A stretch of DNA of 64,000 nucleotides. It comes from Promicromonospora sp. Populi. Lineage in GTDB: Bacteria > Actinomycetota > Actinomycetes > Actinomycetales > Cellulomonadaceae. The stretch is taken from contig NZ_CP163528.1 of assembly GCF_041081105.1 (NCBI RefSeq), positions 4,960,001 to 5,024,000 of the forward strand. The letters are read 5' to 3'. A program made the translations under genes and the position numbers. The notes under the pieces are model-generated. The model made no database searches and had not been told where the DNA came from. It worked only from the letters and a program-made list of their open reading frames with translations. Of this stretch, positions 51,741 to 61,863 are shown piece after piece (the stretch's first letter is position 1; each line of letters starts with the position of its first letter).

Positions 51741-52496
51741 ATGACCTCCAGCACCGACAAGATCGTCCGCGCCGACGGGCGCGCCACCGACCAGCTCCGC
51801 CCCGTGCAGATCACCCGGGGATGGCTCGACGAGGCCGAGGGATCGGTGCTCGTGGAGTTCGGGCGCACCCGCGTGCTGTGCGTGGCGTCGTTCACCGAGG
51901 GTGTGCCGCGCTGGCGCAAGGGGTCCGGTGAGGGCTGGGTCACCGCCGAGTACGCGATGCTGCCGCGCGCCACGAACGAGCGCAGCCAGCGGGAGTCCGT
52001 GAAGGGCAAGATCGGCGGCCGCACGCACGAGATCTCCCGCCTGATCGGCCGGTCGCTGCGCGCCGTCGTCGACATGAGCGCACTGGGCGAGAACTCCATA
52101 GTGCTGGACTGCGACGTGCTCCAGGCCGACGGCGGCACCCGCACCGCCGCGATCACCGGCGCCTACGTGGCGCTCGTCGACGCGATCGCCTGGGGCCGCC
52201 GGCACGGGCACGTCAAGGGCGGCAAGCAGGTGCTCTCCGACTCCGTCTCCGCGGTGTCGGTAGGCATCATCGACGGCACCCCGATGCTCGACCTGCCCTA
52301 CGTGGAGGACGTGCGCGCCGAGACCGACATGAACGTGGTGGTCACGGGCGCCGGCAAGTTCATCGAGGTGCAGGGCACCGCCGAGCACGCGCCGTTCGAC
52401 CGCGCCGAGCTCGACGCGCTGCTCGACCTCGCGGTGGGCGGCACTGCCGAGCTGGCCAAGATCCAGCAGGACGCGCTCGCGCGGGAGCTCGCGTGA
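51741..52496 (+). CDS. rph: Ribonuclease PH
   Basis: 251 aa with TAGGCT (51729-51734) ending 6 nt before the [83 protein letters not shown] and [20 protein letters not shown] are RNase PH signatures, including the phosphate-binding Arg/Ser region. It trims tRNA 3' ends phosphorolytically. It overlaps rdgB by 4 nt. Confidence 0.96.
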   Translation: MTSSTDKIVRADGRATDQLRPVQITRGWLDEAEGSVLVEFGRTRVLCVASFTEGVPRWRKGSGEGWVTAEYAMLPRATNERSQRESVKGKIGGRTHEISRLIGRSLRAVVDMSALGENSIVLDCDVLQADGGTRTAAITGAYVALVDAIAWGRRHGHVKGGKQVLSDSVSAVSVGIIDGTPMLDLPYVEDVRAETDMNVVVTGAGKFIEVQGTAEHAPFDRAELDALLDLAVGGTAELAKIQQDALARELA

Positions 52497-53131
52497 CGGC
52501 ACGGATCGTCCTCGCGACGCACAACACCAAGAAGGTGGGCGAGCTGCGGGCGATCCTCGCGGCGTCGGGCCTGGTTCTGCCCGACGGCGGCCTGGTCACC
52601 TCGGGTGAGGTCGGCGCACCCGAGCCCGTCGAGGACGGCGTGACGTTCGCCGAGAACGCGCTCATCAAGGCGCGCGCGGTGTGCGCGGCGACCGGGCTGC
52701 CCGCCGTCGCCGACGACTCCGGGCTGGCCGTGGACGTGCTGGGCGGCGCGCCCGGCATCTTCTCGGCGCGCTGGGCCGGCAAGCACGGGGACGACGTCGC
52801 GAACCTGGAGCTGCTGCTCGGCCAGCTGGGGGACGTGCGGCCCGAGCACCGCCAGGCCGGTTTTGTGTGTGCCGCGGCGCTGGTCGCGCCCGACGGCCGC
52901 GAGGAGGTGCGCCTCGGCGAGATGCGGGGCGTGCTGGAGACCGCTCCGCGGGGGACAAACGGGTTCGGCTACGACCCGATCCTGGTCCCGGACGAGGACC
53001 CGCGGCTCGGGGCGACCGACCGCCGTCGGACCGCCGCGGAGCTGGACCCGGACGAGAAGAACGCGATCTCGCACCGCGGCAAGGCCTTCCGCGCCCTGGC
53101 CCCGGTGATCCTCGAGGTGCTGGGCGGCTAG
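52493..53131 (+). CDS. rdgB: XTP/dITP diphosphatase (RdgB/HAM1)
   Basis: 212 aa, GTG start overlapping the rph stop (GTGA). [19 protein letters not shown] holds the (S/T)xNxxK nucleotide-binding motif; [32 protein letters not shown] and [11 protein letters not shown] are conserved. It hydrolyses non-canonical purine nucleoside triphosphates such as dITP and XTP. Its stop overlaps the convergent DUF3054 gene by 4 nt. Confidence 0.95.
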   Translation: MTARIVLATHNTKKVGELRAILAASGLVLPDGGLVTSGEVGAPEPVEDGVTFAENALIKARAVCAATGLPAVADDSGLAVDVLGGAPGIFSARWAGKHGDDVANLELLLGQLGDVRPEHRQAGFVCAAALVAPDGREEVRLGEMRGVLETAPRGTNGFGYDPILVPDEDPRLGATDRRRTAAELDPDEKNAISHRGKAFRALAPVILEVLGG

Positions 53132-53511
53132 CTCTCGGCGTTCGCCGCCTGGGCCCGCCGCAACGCGGTGACCAGGGCGCGCCAGCCCAGCATGGTGATC
53201 GCCAGGAAGATTGCCGTGACCAGGGCGAACGACCACGCCAGACCCTGCCCGCTCACGGCGCGCAGCACCAGGCCGACGAACACGGTGGTGAACCAGATCA
53301 GCACGCCCGTCGGCCAGATGCGGGTCGGGTCGTGCCACGCGCGGGTCCAGGCCCAGCCGATCGCGGCGGCCAACGCGAACGGCCACACCACGCGGCCGAA
53401 CGCGGCGATCAGCGACCCGTCGTGCGACGCGATGCCGATGAAGGTGAAGGCGAGGACAGCGACGGCGTCGGCCACGGCCGCGGGCCAGATCGGAACTCGA
53501 GCGTTGCTCAC
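53128..53511 (-). CDS. DUF3054 membrane protein
   Basis: 127 aa with four predicted membrane helices: IWPAAVADAVAVLAFTFIGI, GRVVWPFALAAAIGWAWTRA, IWPTGVLIWFTTVFVGLVLR, LAWSFALVTAIFLAITMLGW. The Trp/Pro-rich helix starts are typical of DUF3054, a small actinobacterial and archaeal family of unknown function. GTG start with TAGGGT (minus, 53519-53524) ending 7 nt upstream. Confidence 0.87.
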   Translation of the reverse strand: MSNARVPIWPAAVADAVAVLAFTFIGIASHDGSLIAAFGRVVWPFALAAAIGWAWTRAWHDPTRIWPTGVLIWFTTVFVGLVLRAVSGQGLAWSFALVTAIFLAITMLGWRALVTALRRAQAANAES

Positions 53512-53540
53512 AGGCCCAACCCTAGGCGCTGCCGGGACCC

Positions 53541-54797
53541 CTACGCGTTGCCGGGACCACCGGGCGCGGGGCGCCGGCTCTGCTTCGACAGGTCGGGGAA
53601 CAGCTGCACGTAGTCCCCGAACGCCGCCTGCACCTGGTCCGGCTCCAGCCCGTACCGCTCAAGGGTGTACTGGTGCCGCGGCCGCTGCTTCGGCGCCTCC
53701 CGCTCCTGGGCCAGGTTCGCGTCGTCGGGGGCGCTCCACCCCGCGCCGAGCCGCTCGAACAGCTCCGGCAGCGCCGTGCCCGGCTCTCCGGTGAGCCGGC
53801 TGTACGGCAGGTCGACGACGGCGCCGGGCCCCAGCTCGGCGCGCTGGGCGAGCGCCCGGGAGACCCCCTGGGACATGATCTCCAGCCAGTCGCGACCGGC
53901 CTGGGCAAGATCCACGGCGTCCGGGTAGCGGTGGATGCGCTGCGCCGACTCGGCCAGGGAGCACAGCGAGGCCAGCGCCGTCTCAGGATCGCGATGGGTC
54001 CACACGAACCGGGCGTCGGGGAACACGTCGTGGATCGCCGTCATGTGGAAGAGGTTCGCCGGGTGCTTGAGCACCCAGCGCCGGGCGGGCCGGCCGTAGG
54101 ACAGGACCTGGAGCGCGGCACGCAGGAACCGGTAGTCCGGCCGCTGGTCGAAGGTCTCCAGGAGCTTGAGATAGTCCGGCATGGGCACCCCGGCCGCGTG
54201 CATCTCCGAGTGCGTCCGGAGGAACGTGTCCTCCTCCTCGGCCTCCGCGTACATCGGGTGGATGGTGTCCCACGTGGAGCTGAGTGCCGACGTCATGGCG
54301 AACCGCCGCCGGGTGCGCCGAATCAGCGCGGCCTCGGTGCGGCCGTCGACGGCGAGGCCGGGATACGTCATCTCCCAGAGCTTCGGCCCCCGGTGGCCGG
54401 GTGATCGGGCCAGGATGTTGTAGGCGAACGTGGTGCCCGTGCGAGGCAGGCCGACCACAAAGATCGGTGCGTCCACCGGTTCGTCCGCGAGCTCCGGGTG
54501 CCGGGCGTGCAGGTCACGCACCACCACTCGGTTCCGGATGCGGCCCTCCACCAGCGCCTGTCCCGCCGCCCAGCCGAGCGGGCTCAGCCCGGGAAAGTCG
54601 GCGAAGGCGCGCAGAGCCAGCCGGAGGTGGTCCAGGTCTGCCGCGTCCTCGGCACTCAGCGGCGCCCGATCGCGGGAGGCGCGCGCGATCATCCGGTCGA
54701 ACACCGCGTCGGGGTCCCGGCGGGTCCGGGTTCCGGGAGTCAGGAGCAGGTTGGTCAGGAGCAGCGCGGGTGGGGTTGCGGGGGCGGTCGGGGGCAC
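53541..54797 (-). CDS. Sulfotransferase-family protein
   Basis: 418 aa, GTG start preceded by a TGGAG Shine-Dalgarno; an upstream TAGGGT could be its -10. The PAPS 5'-phosphosulfate loop is IFVVGLPRTGTTFAYNILAR (~residues 92-112) and the 3'-phosphate region FVWTHRDPETALASLCSLAE (~255-275). The helical C-terminus is typical of bacterial members. It should transfer sulfate from PAPS to an unidentified acceptor such as a lipid or sugar; some relatives have lost activity. It stands alone, with DUF3054 downstream. Confidence 0.83.
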   Translation of the reverse strand: MPPTAPATPPALLLTNLLLTPGTRTRRDPDAVFDRMIARASRDRAPLSAEDAADLDHLRLALRAFADFPGLSPLGWAAGQALVEGRIRNRVVVRDLHARHPELADEPVDAPIFVVGLPRTGTTFAYNILARSPGHRGPKLWEMTYPGLAVDGRTEAALIRRTRRRFAMTSALSSTWDTIHPMYAEAEEEDTFLRTHSEMHAAGVPMPDYLKLLETFDQRPDYRFLRAALQVLSYGRPARRWVLKHPANLFHMTAIHDVFPDARFVWTHRDPETALASLCSLAESAQRIHRYPDAVDLAQAGRDWLEIMSQGVSRALAQRAELGPGAVVDLPYSRLTGEPGTALPELFERLGAGWSAPDDANLAQEREAPKQRPRHQYTLERYGLEPDQVQAAFGDYVQLFPDLSKQSRRPAPGGPGNA

Positions 54798-54937
54798 GTT
54801 ACTCCAGGTGAAAGCGGGTATTTCACCCTATTCTGACGTAAGCGGTCGTCCAGGTAAAGCGCGCGATGTGCAGCTGCGGTGTCGGCCCACGAGCCCCGTA
54901 GTTCGGCCTGAGCCGGCGTCCCCCGTAGGCTTGGCGG

Positions 54938-56587
<1,650 letters not shown>

Positions 56588-56671
56588 CGGTGAGAGGCTG
56601 ATTCACATTGCAGCGCTGGGCGACAGCGGCCTATTCTGGTACCAGCTCGTCGCGCTAAGCGGCGGGAAGTG

Positions 56672-56708
56672 AGCCCGAGAGCCAGCCGGACGGCTGTGCG
56701 CTCGGGCT
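56672..56708 (+). terminator. Hairpin between ABC-F gene and convergent DUF3800-like gene
   Basis: Outer stem AGCCCGAG with CTCGGGCT, and an inner hairpin AGCCG-GA-CGGCT (56684-56695). It lies 85 bp after the ABC-F stop and 10 bp from the convergent stop, so it could serve both directions. Confidence 0.6.
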
Positions 56709-56717
56709 TCGCGCATT

Positions 56718-57257
56718 TCAGGTGTCGATCACCTTCGTCACCAGCTCGTCGCAACGCGGCCGCCACTCGCCGCCCCGCGCCCACGCCCAAGCGACTGCAT
56801 CAGGCAGCGCGAGCAGCGGCTCGCTTGCCGCGCGGTCGTGTCGATAGCGCAGGGTGTTCTCCGCGTGGTGGGCCTTGGTCACGGCAACGAGAACGCTCCG
56901 GTCCATCTGGATCATGCTGTCATCGTGCTCGATGCAGATGCTCGTCTGTGCGTCCCGGAGCGCACCCGCGACGAGCTCCTCAAGGCACGACTTGCGACGG
57001 TCGGCTTCCTTGCGCCGCGGTCGGTCCGCTCCGCCAGCCCGAAAGATCGTTGCCTCGACCGGGAGCTTGGCGATCGCCGCGAGGATCTTGCGTCGTCGTG
57101 AGTCGCTCTCACGATGCATGTGCAGTCGCGCTTGGCCCGGCATCGTCAGCGACCTGATCGTGGAGCGCGCCGCCTTGAGATCCGCACTATCGATGGCAAC
57201 GGCGACCAGCAGGTAGTCGCGCGCTTTGGTCTCGTCCACGAACACATGCCCGCTCAA
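56718..57257 (-). CDS. DUF3800-like (RNase H-fold) accessory protein
   Basis: 179 aa if started at TTG 57257, where AAGGAG lies 8 nt upstream; this beats the longer frame, which crosses the palindrome. The N-terminus SGHVFVDETKARDYLLVAVA resembles the DUF3800 first strand (FxDE), followed by LTMPGQARLHMHRESDSRRR with the His-rich block, and the end LALPDAVAWAWARGGEWRPR resembles the last conserved helix. These proteins have a putative RNase H-like fold and occur as isolated accessory genes, sometimes in defence settings. Function unproven. Its promoter zone contains the second copy of GTTGCGTATACGCAAC. Confidence 0.65.
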   Translation of the reverse strand: MSGHVFVDETKARDYLLVAVAIDSADLKAARSTIRSLTMPGQARLHMHRESDSRRRKILAAIAKLPVEATIFRAGGADRPRRKEADRRKSCLEELVAGALRDAQTSICIEHDDSMIQMDRSVLVAVTKAHHAENTLRYRHDRAASEPLLALPDAVAWAWARGGEWRPRCDELVTKVIDT

Positions 57258-57291
57258 TCGAACTTCTCCTTGATGGTCTGGGTGGCGGGCT

Positions 57292-57307
57292 GTTGCGTAT
57301 ACGCAAC
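57292..57307. promoter_or_regulatory. Perfect 16-bp palindrome GTTGCGTATACGCAAC, copy 2
   Basis: Identical to the copy at 8106-8121 and 35 nt upstream of the DUF3800-like start (57257, minus). The same sequence at nearly the same distance before two unrelated accessory genes argues for a common regulator or shared promoter element. Confidence 0.65.
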
Positions 57308-57385
57308 GGGAACCGACATCTTCAGGTATCAAGGATCAGGCTATGTGCACTCCTGGAGGAGTGCTCGTCGGTGGCGCGGTCGGGG

Positions 57386-57958
57386 CTACGGCAGGCGGCC
57401 CACGTGGGCCATTGCCTGCTTGATCAGCATGCCCTGGCCGTTCATCATCTCGGTCTGGACGTCGTCGGCGCACGCCTCCTCCGGCGTGAGCCAGGCGAGG
57501 TCCAGCGCGTTCTGCTGGGGGCGGCAGTCGCCCGTGACGGGCACCACGTACGCGAGCGAGACCGCGTGCTGGCGCGGGTCGTGGAACGCGGTGATGCCCG
57601 GCGTCGGGAAGTACTCGGCGACGGTGAACGGCTGCGGCGACGGCGGGACCTGCGGCAGCGCGACCGGCCCGAGGTCCTTCTCGATGTGCCGCAGCAGCGC
57701 GTCCCGGACCCGCTCGTGGTACATGACCCGCCCGGAGACCAGGGCCCGGGTCATCGCGCCTTGTGTGTTCACCCTCAGCAGCAGGCCGACGGCGACCACG
57801 TCACCCGAGTCGTCGACCCGGACCGGGATGGCATCGACGTAGACGAGCGGGAGCTGCGCTCGCACGACCGCGAGGTCCTCGTCGGTCATCCACCCGGAGA
57901 CCTGCGAAGGGGGGTCTCGGTAGAAATCGTCCTGGGGGTAGTCGGCAGTGTCCGTCAC
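57386..57958 (-). CDS. NUDIX hydrolase-family protein (DUF4916)
   Basis: 190 aa, GTG start. PSQVSGWMTDEDLAVVRAQL, PLVYVDAIPVRVDDSGDVVA, RVNTQGAMTRALVSGRVMYH, DALLRHIEKDLGPVALPQVP and the C-terminal NALDLAWLTPEEACADDVQT match the DUF4916 group of Nudix-like proteins. The normal Nudix box (Gx5Ex7REUxEExGU) is degenerate: only ALVSGRVMYHERVRDALLRH is visible, so hydrolase activity is doubtful. TAGAAC ends 6 nt upstream, a variant of the leaderless box. Confidence 0.85.
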   Translation of the reverse strand: MTDTADYPQDDFYRDPPSQVSGWMTDEDLAVVRAQLPLVYVDAIPVRVDDSGDVVAVGLLLRVNTQGAMTRALVSGRVMYHERVRDALLRHIEKDLGPVALPQVPPSPQPFTVAEYFPTPGITAFHDPRQHAVSLAYVVPVTGDCRPQQNALDLAWLTPEEACADDVQTEMMNGQGMLIKQAMAHVGRLP

Positions 57959-58115
57959 GGGTCCGTTCTACCAGTTCGGGCCGCGCCACGCCGGACCCCG
58001 CGCGCCGTCGGACGGCTACGGGGGTGTTGAACGGCTCACGGAGGGACAATTCCTGGAATAGCCGAGAGCAGAACTGTGCTGCACGAGGGAGACGTTCAAC
58101 GAGAGGAAGCGTGAC

Positions 58116-58478
58116 ATGGCCACCGTCGAGATCAGCGACGCGACGTTCCAGCAGACCGTCAGCGACAACGGGATAGTCCTCGTGGACTTCTGGGCCACCT
58201 GGTGCCCGCCGTGCAAGATGTTCGGACCCATCTTTGAGGCGTCGTCGGACACGAACGAGGACATCGTGCACGCGAAGATCGACACCGACGCGAACCCCGG
58301 CATCTCGACCGCCGCGCAGGTGACGTCGATCCCCACGCTCATGGCGTTCCGCGACGGCGTGCTGGTGTTCCGCCAGGCCGGCGCCCTGCCCGCGAAGGCC
58401 CTCGCCGAGGTGGTGGAGGCTGTACGCGGCCTCGACATGGACGTGGTCCGCAAGGACCTGGCCGCTCAGGAGAGCTGA
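58116..58478 (+). CDS. Thioredoxin with WCPPC active site
   Basis: 120 aa. The thioredoxin fold has FWATWCPPCKMFGPIFEASS at ~residues 27-46 and the cis-Pro loop VTSIPTLMAFRDG. The active site is CPPC rather than the usual CGPC of thioredoxin 1, as in several actinobacterial thioredoxins, which should shift its redox potential. No signal peptide, so cytosolic. A GAGAGGAA Shine-Dalgarno precedes the ATG. Confidence 0.93.
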   Translation: MATVEISDATFQQTVSDNGIVLVDFWATWCPPCKMFGPIFEASSDTNEDIVHAKIDTDANPGISTAAQVTSIPTLMAFRDGVLVFRQAGALPAKALAEVVEAVRGLDMDVVRKDLAAQES

Positions 58479-58506
58479 CGCGGCGGGGCCGGCACGGCAC
58501 AGCGAG

Positions 58507-58588
58507 TGCGCGAGGCGGGACTCGAACCCGCACGTCCGAAGACACCAGGACCTAAACCTGGCGCGGCTGCCAATTACGCCACTCGCGC
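58507..58588 (-). tRNA. tRNA-Leu (UAG anticodon)
   Basis: 82 nt on the minus strand: acceptor GCGCGAG/CTCGCGC, discriminator A, no encoded CCA. The anticodon stem CCAGG/CCTGG holds loop TTTAGGT, anticodon TAG, reading CUA. The long variable arm (TGTCTTCGGACG) and T arm GCGGGTTCGAGTCCCGC confirm a class II leucine tRNA. Confidence 0.96.
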
Positions 58589-58623
58589 GCGCCGCACAGT
58601 CTACGGGCAGGTGAGCGACCTGT

Positions 58624-59835
58624 TCAGCGAAATGCGGCGAGCCCGGTGATGTGCCGGCCCAGCACCAGCGTGTGCACCTCGTCGGTGCCCTCGTAGGTGC
58701 GTACCGACTCCAGGTTGCTGGCGTGCCGCATCGGCGAGTGGTCCAGGGTGATGCCGTTGCCGCCCAGCACGGTGCGCGCCTCGCGGCAGATGTTGATGGC
58801 GATGCGGGCGTTGTTCAGCTTGCCGGCCGAGATCATGTGTCCCTCCAGCCGTCCGGCGTCCTTGAGCCGGCCGAGGCGCAGCGCCATGAGCTGCGCCTTG
58901 GTGATCTCCAGCGCCATGTCGACGAGCTTGGCCTGCGTGAGCTGGAAGCCCGCGATCGGCGTGCCGAACTGCTCGCGCTCCTTTGCATAGGCCAGGGCGT
59001 CCTCGAACGCGTCCCGCGCCGCACCGACCGTGCCCCACACGATCCCGTAGCGCGCCTCGTCGAGGCACGCGAACGGCCCCGCCAGGCCGGGGTGCTCGGG
59101 CAGCAGGGCGTCCGCGGGCAGGCGCACGCCCGCCAGGGTGATGTCGCACTGCACGGAGGCGCGCATGGACAGCTTCGGCTCGATGGGCACCGCGGTAAAG
59201 CCCGGGGTCGACGTCGGCACGACGAACCCACGCACCCGGTCGCGCACGCCGCCGTCGGCCTGCCGCTCGGCCACCTTGGCCCAGATGATCGCGACGTCCG
59301 CGAAGGAGGCCATGCCGATCCACCGCTTGGCGCCGTCTAGGACCCACTCCCCGCCCGTGTCGCCGCCCTCGCTGCCCGCCTCGAAGCGGGCGCGGGTGGT
59401 CATGCTCGCCGGGTCGGAGCCCGCGCCGGGCTCGGTGAGCCCGAAACAGCCCACCAGCTCGCCCGTCGCCATGCGAGGCAGCCACTGCTGCTTCTGGGCC
59501 TCGGAGCCGTGCTTGTGGATCGCCGACATCGCCAGCGAGCCCTGCACGGAGACGAACGTGCGGATGCCGGAGTCGCCGGCCTCCAGCTCCTGCGCCGCGA
59601 GCCCGTACTCGACGGCGGATCGGCCCGCGCAGCCGTAACCGTCCAGGTGCATGCCGAGCACGCCGAGCTCGCCCAGCTCGGGGACGAGCTCGCGCGGGAA
59701 GTACGCGTCGGCGAACCAGCGGGCGATGTTCGGCCGGACTCGACGGTCCACGAACTCGCGCACGCGGTCCCGCGTGGCCAGCTCGGCGTCGCTGAACTCG
59801 GTGTCGATGTCGAGCAGGTCGGCGGGGGAGGTCAT
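58624..59835 (-). CDS. Acyl-CoA dehydrogenase, glutaryl-CoA dehydrogenase-like
   Basis: 403 aa from ATG 59835, just after the bcp stop on the same strand. FAD and substrate motifs: VGCFGLTEPGAGSDPASM, WVLDGAKRWIGMASFADVAI, and C-terminal ITLDHSPMRHASNLESVRTY followed by EGTDEVHTLVLGRHITG, where the Glu is the catalytic base position of glutaryl-CoA dehydrogenases. It would oxidise (and perhaps decarboxylate) an acyl-CoA using FAD. The gap to bcp is 4 bp, so the two are probably cotranscribed. Confidence 0.9.
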   Translation of the reverse strand: MTSPADLLDIDTEFSDAELATRDRVREFVDRRVRPNIARWFADAYFPRELVPELGELGVLGMHLDGYGCAGRSAVEYGLAAQELEAGDSGIRTFVSVQGSLAMSAIHKHGSEAQKQQWLPRMATGELVGCFGLTEPGAGSDPASMTTRARFEAGSEGGDTGGEWVLDGAKRWIGMASFADVAIIWAKVAERQADGGVRDRVRGFVVPTSTPGFTAVPIEPKLSMRASVQCDITLAGVRLPADALLPEHPGLAGPFACLDEARYGIVWGTVGAARDAFEDALAYAKEREQFGTPIAGFQLTQAKLVDMALEITKAQLMALRLGRLKDAGRLEGHMISAGKLNNARIAINICREARTVLGGNGITLDHSPMRHASNLESVRTYEGTDEVHTLVLGRHITGLAAFR

Positions 59836-59839
59836 CCGC

Positions 59840-60319
59840 TCAGTCAAGCCCGAGGACCTTGCGGATTCTGGCCACGTGGCCGGTCGCCTTCACGTTGTAG
59901 AACGACTCGGCGACGGTCAGGTCCGGGTTCACCACCACTGTGGAGCGGATCACGCCGGTGTAGGTCTTGCCGTAGTTCTGCTTCTCGCCCCAGGCGCCGT
60001 ACGCCTCCAGGGTCGCGTGGTCCTCGTCGGACGCGAGCGGGAAGGTGAGCGTCTCGGCCTCGGCGAACTTGGCCAGCTTCGCGACCTTGTCGGGGGAGAT
60101 GCCCACGACGGCGTAGCCCGCGCCCAGCAGGGACGCCTCCGAGTCGCGGAAGTCGCACGCCTCCTTGGTGCAGCCCGGTGTCGCGGCGGCCGGGTAGAAG
60201 TACACGATGACACCCTTGTCCGTGCTCTTCGCCAGGTCGGCGAGGCGGACGGTGGCGCCGTCGGCGGTCGGGAGGGTGAAGTCGGGGGCCTTGTCCCCGG
60301 GTTCCAGACGAGTGGTCAT
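59840..60319 (-). CDS. bcp: Thioredoxin-dependent thiol peroxidase (BCP peroxiredoxin)
   Basis: 159 aa from the ATG of MTTRLEPGDKAPDFTLP; TAACGT (minus, 60327-60332) ends 7 nt upstream, so longer frames are rejected. The peroxidatic Cys is in AATPGCTKEACDFRDSEASL and a second Cys lies 5 residues on, as in atypical 2-Cys BCPs. It reduces hydroperoxides using thioredoxin; a thioredoxin gene lies ~1.4 kb away. Confidence 0.94.
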   Translation of the reverse strand: MTTRLEPGDKAPDFTLPTADGATVRLADLAKSTDKGVIVYFYPAAATPGCTKEACDFRDSEASLLGAGYAVVGISPDKVAKLAKFAEAETLTFPLASDEDHATLEAYGAWGEKQNYGKTYTGVIRSTVVVNPDLTVAESFYNVKATGHVARIRKVLGLD

Positions 60320-60375
60320 GCCCGCAACGTTAACCCTTTTCCCGGCCTCCCTCCGCGGTCGCGTAGCGTTGTCGT

Positions 60376-60729
60376 GTGAGCACTCCCGCTGTTTCAGACG
60401 CCGCGACCGAGCCCGGCACCCTCCCGATCCGCATGCTGCATGACCGACTCCTGGTCGAGCCCGAGACGGACTCCGCGGAGCGGCACTCGACGGGCGGCCT
60501 GGTGATCCCCGCGACCGCCGTCGGGCCCAAGCGGCTCGCGTGGGCAAAGGTCGTGGCCAAGGGTGAGCACGTGCGCCAGGTCGACGTCGGCGACCGGGTT
60601 CTGTACGACCCCGAGGAGCGCGCCGAGGTGGACCTGGCCGGCACCGACTATGTGCTCCTGCGGGAGCGTGACGTGCACGGCGTGGCCCAGAGCGACGAGG
60701 CGGACGGCTCGACGGGCTTGTACCTGTAG
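60376..60729 (+). CDS. GroES-like co-chaperonin, orphan
   Basis: 117 aa, GTG start with TAGCGT (60364-60369) ending 6 nt upstream. The Cpn10 fold is recognisable: IRMLHDRLLVEPETD, mobile loop ERHSTGGLVIPATAVGP, AKVVAKGEHVRQVDVGDRVL and DYVLLRERDVHGV. It is longer than GroES (~97 aa), has diverged, and no groEL is adjacent. It is probably a paralogue of the main groES with a specialised or uncertain role. Confidence 0.85.
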   Translation: MSTPAVSDAATEPGTLPIRMLHDRLLVEPETDSAERHSTGGLVIPATAVGPKRLAWAKVVAKGEHVRQVDVGDRVLYDPEERAEVDLAGTDYVLLRERDVHGVAQSDEADGSTGLYL

Positions 60730-60734
60730 GTCAG

Positions 60735-61295
60735 TCAGGCGGGCCGGACGTCGGTCTGCAGCAGCTCCAGGCGCTTGATCATGCGGCGCACGATGAGCAG
60801 CGGGATCGCACCGAAGACGCCGAACGACATGTCGATGAGGCTCCAGCCCCACGGGATGTCCCGGATCGGCCCGGCGATCAGGGCCAGCGGGATGATCCCC
60901 GCGCAGGCGATCAGCCCGAAGTCGATGATCCAGATGTTGCGGACCGGGTCGCGCAACGGACCCCAGAACGCGACGGCGATGACGAGGTGCGCGAACGCGA
61001 GCCAGTCCGTGCCGTACGCGATGAACGGGTAGTCGCGCGCGGTGGTCTCCAGGCCTTCCCGGACGCGGGCGAACCAGTCGACGAGGCTTGGCAGCCAGGC
61101 GTCCACGCCCCACGCGACAAGGAGCTCATGGCCCCAGCGGACCTCCGTCGTCAACGGGAACGCCGTGACTCCGCTCAGCACGAGGCCGATGATGAAGACG
61201 ATCAGCCAGGCGCGCACGCGCCGCATGAGGACGGCCTGCTCGGACTCTGCCGCGCCCTCGAGCGGGGCGCCCGCGCTGGTACCGGTGACGGTCAT
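60735..61295 (-). CDS. Multi-pass membrane protein of unknown function
   Basis: 186 aa from ATG 61295, with TACGCT (minus, 61304-61309) ending 8 nt upstream. About four membrane helices: RVRAWLIVFIIGLVLSGVTA, WLAFAHLVIAVAFWGPL, IWIIDFGLIACAGIIPLALI, LIDMSFGVFGAIPLLIVRRM. The family is not recognised. It is convergent with the GroES-like gene, with 5 bp between stops. Confidence 0.75.
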   Translation of the reverse strand: MTVTGTSAGAPLEGAAESEQAVLMRRVRAWLIVFIIGLVLSGVTAFPLTTEVRWGHELLVAWGVDAWLPSLVDWFARVREGLETTARDYPFIAYGTDWLAFAHLVIAVAFWGPLRDPVRNIWIIDFGLIACAGIIPLALIAGPIRDIPWGWSLIDMSFGVFGAIPLLIVRRMIKRLELLQTDVRPA

Positions 61296-61411
61296 GTTGC
61301 CGGAGCGTAGCGGCGGTCCGCGGTAGCCCGCTGTCGTGCAGTTCACAGGCCCGGGCGGCTCGTTCGGTTACCGGTGACGCCGCAGGTCCTGGTAGTGTTT
61401 CTTCCCGTTGC

Positions 61412-61484
<73 letters not shown>

Positions 61485-61503
61485 CCAACGTGACGGTCCA
61501 GCA

Positions 61504-61567
61504 GCCCCTCTGTGGGCGCTGGCGAGGGCCTGTCGCGAGGGCGGAGAAAGCGGTGCGCCAGAGGGGC
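61504..61567. other. Stem-loop between the two tRNA-Lys genes
   Basis: GCCCCTCTG (61504-61512) and CAGAGGGGC (61559-61567) form a perfect 9-bp stem enclosing a GC-rich loop. It may be a terminator for the first tRNA or a processing structure. TAATCT shortly after (61578-61583) could be the -10 of the second tRNA. Confidence 0.45.
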
Positions 61568-61594
61568 CAAGCCCTGGTAATCTTTCCGTCGCAG

Positions 61595-61667
<73 letters not shown>

Positions 61668-61676
61668 CAACACGGC

Positions 61677-61704
61677 GAAGGCCCCCACCACGGTGGGGGC
61701 CTTC
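61677..61704 (+). terminator. Rho-independent terminator after tRNA-Lys pair
   Basis: Perfect 12-bp stem GAAGGCCCCCAC with GTGGGGGCCTTC, loop CACG, 9 bp after the second tRNA; GCAATTC follows. Confidence 0.88.
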
Positions 61705-61863
61705 GCAATTCCCGCCGGGCTCCCGTGTCAGGACTCTCAGCCAGGTCCCAGACAATTTGTCCGGTTGTCGCCTGCCGCTCCCGCGCCGTTCATCCGACAG
61801 GTCCAGGTTGATCTGCGGGCGTGCTCGGAGCCGTCCACCCCACGGAGCACAGGGAGGACGGCC

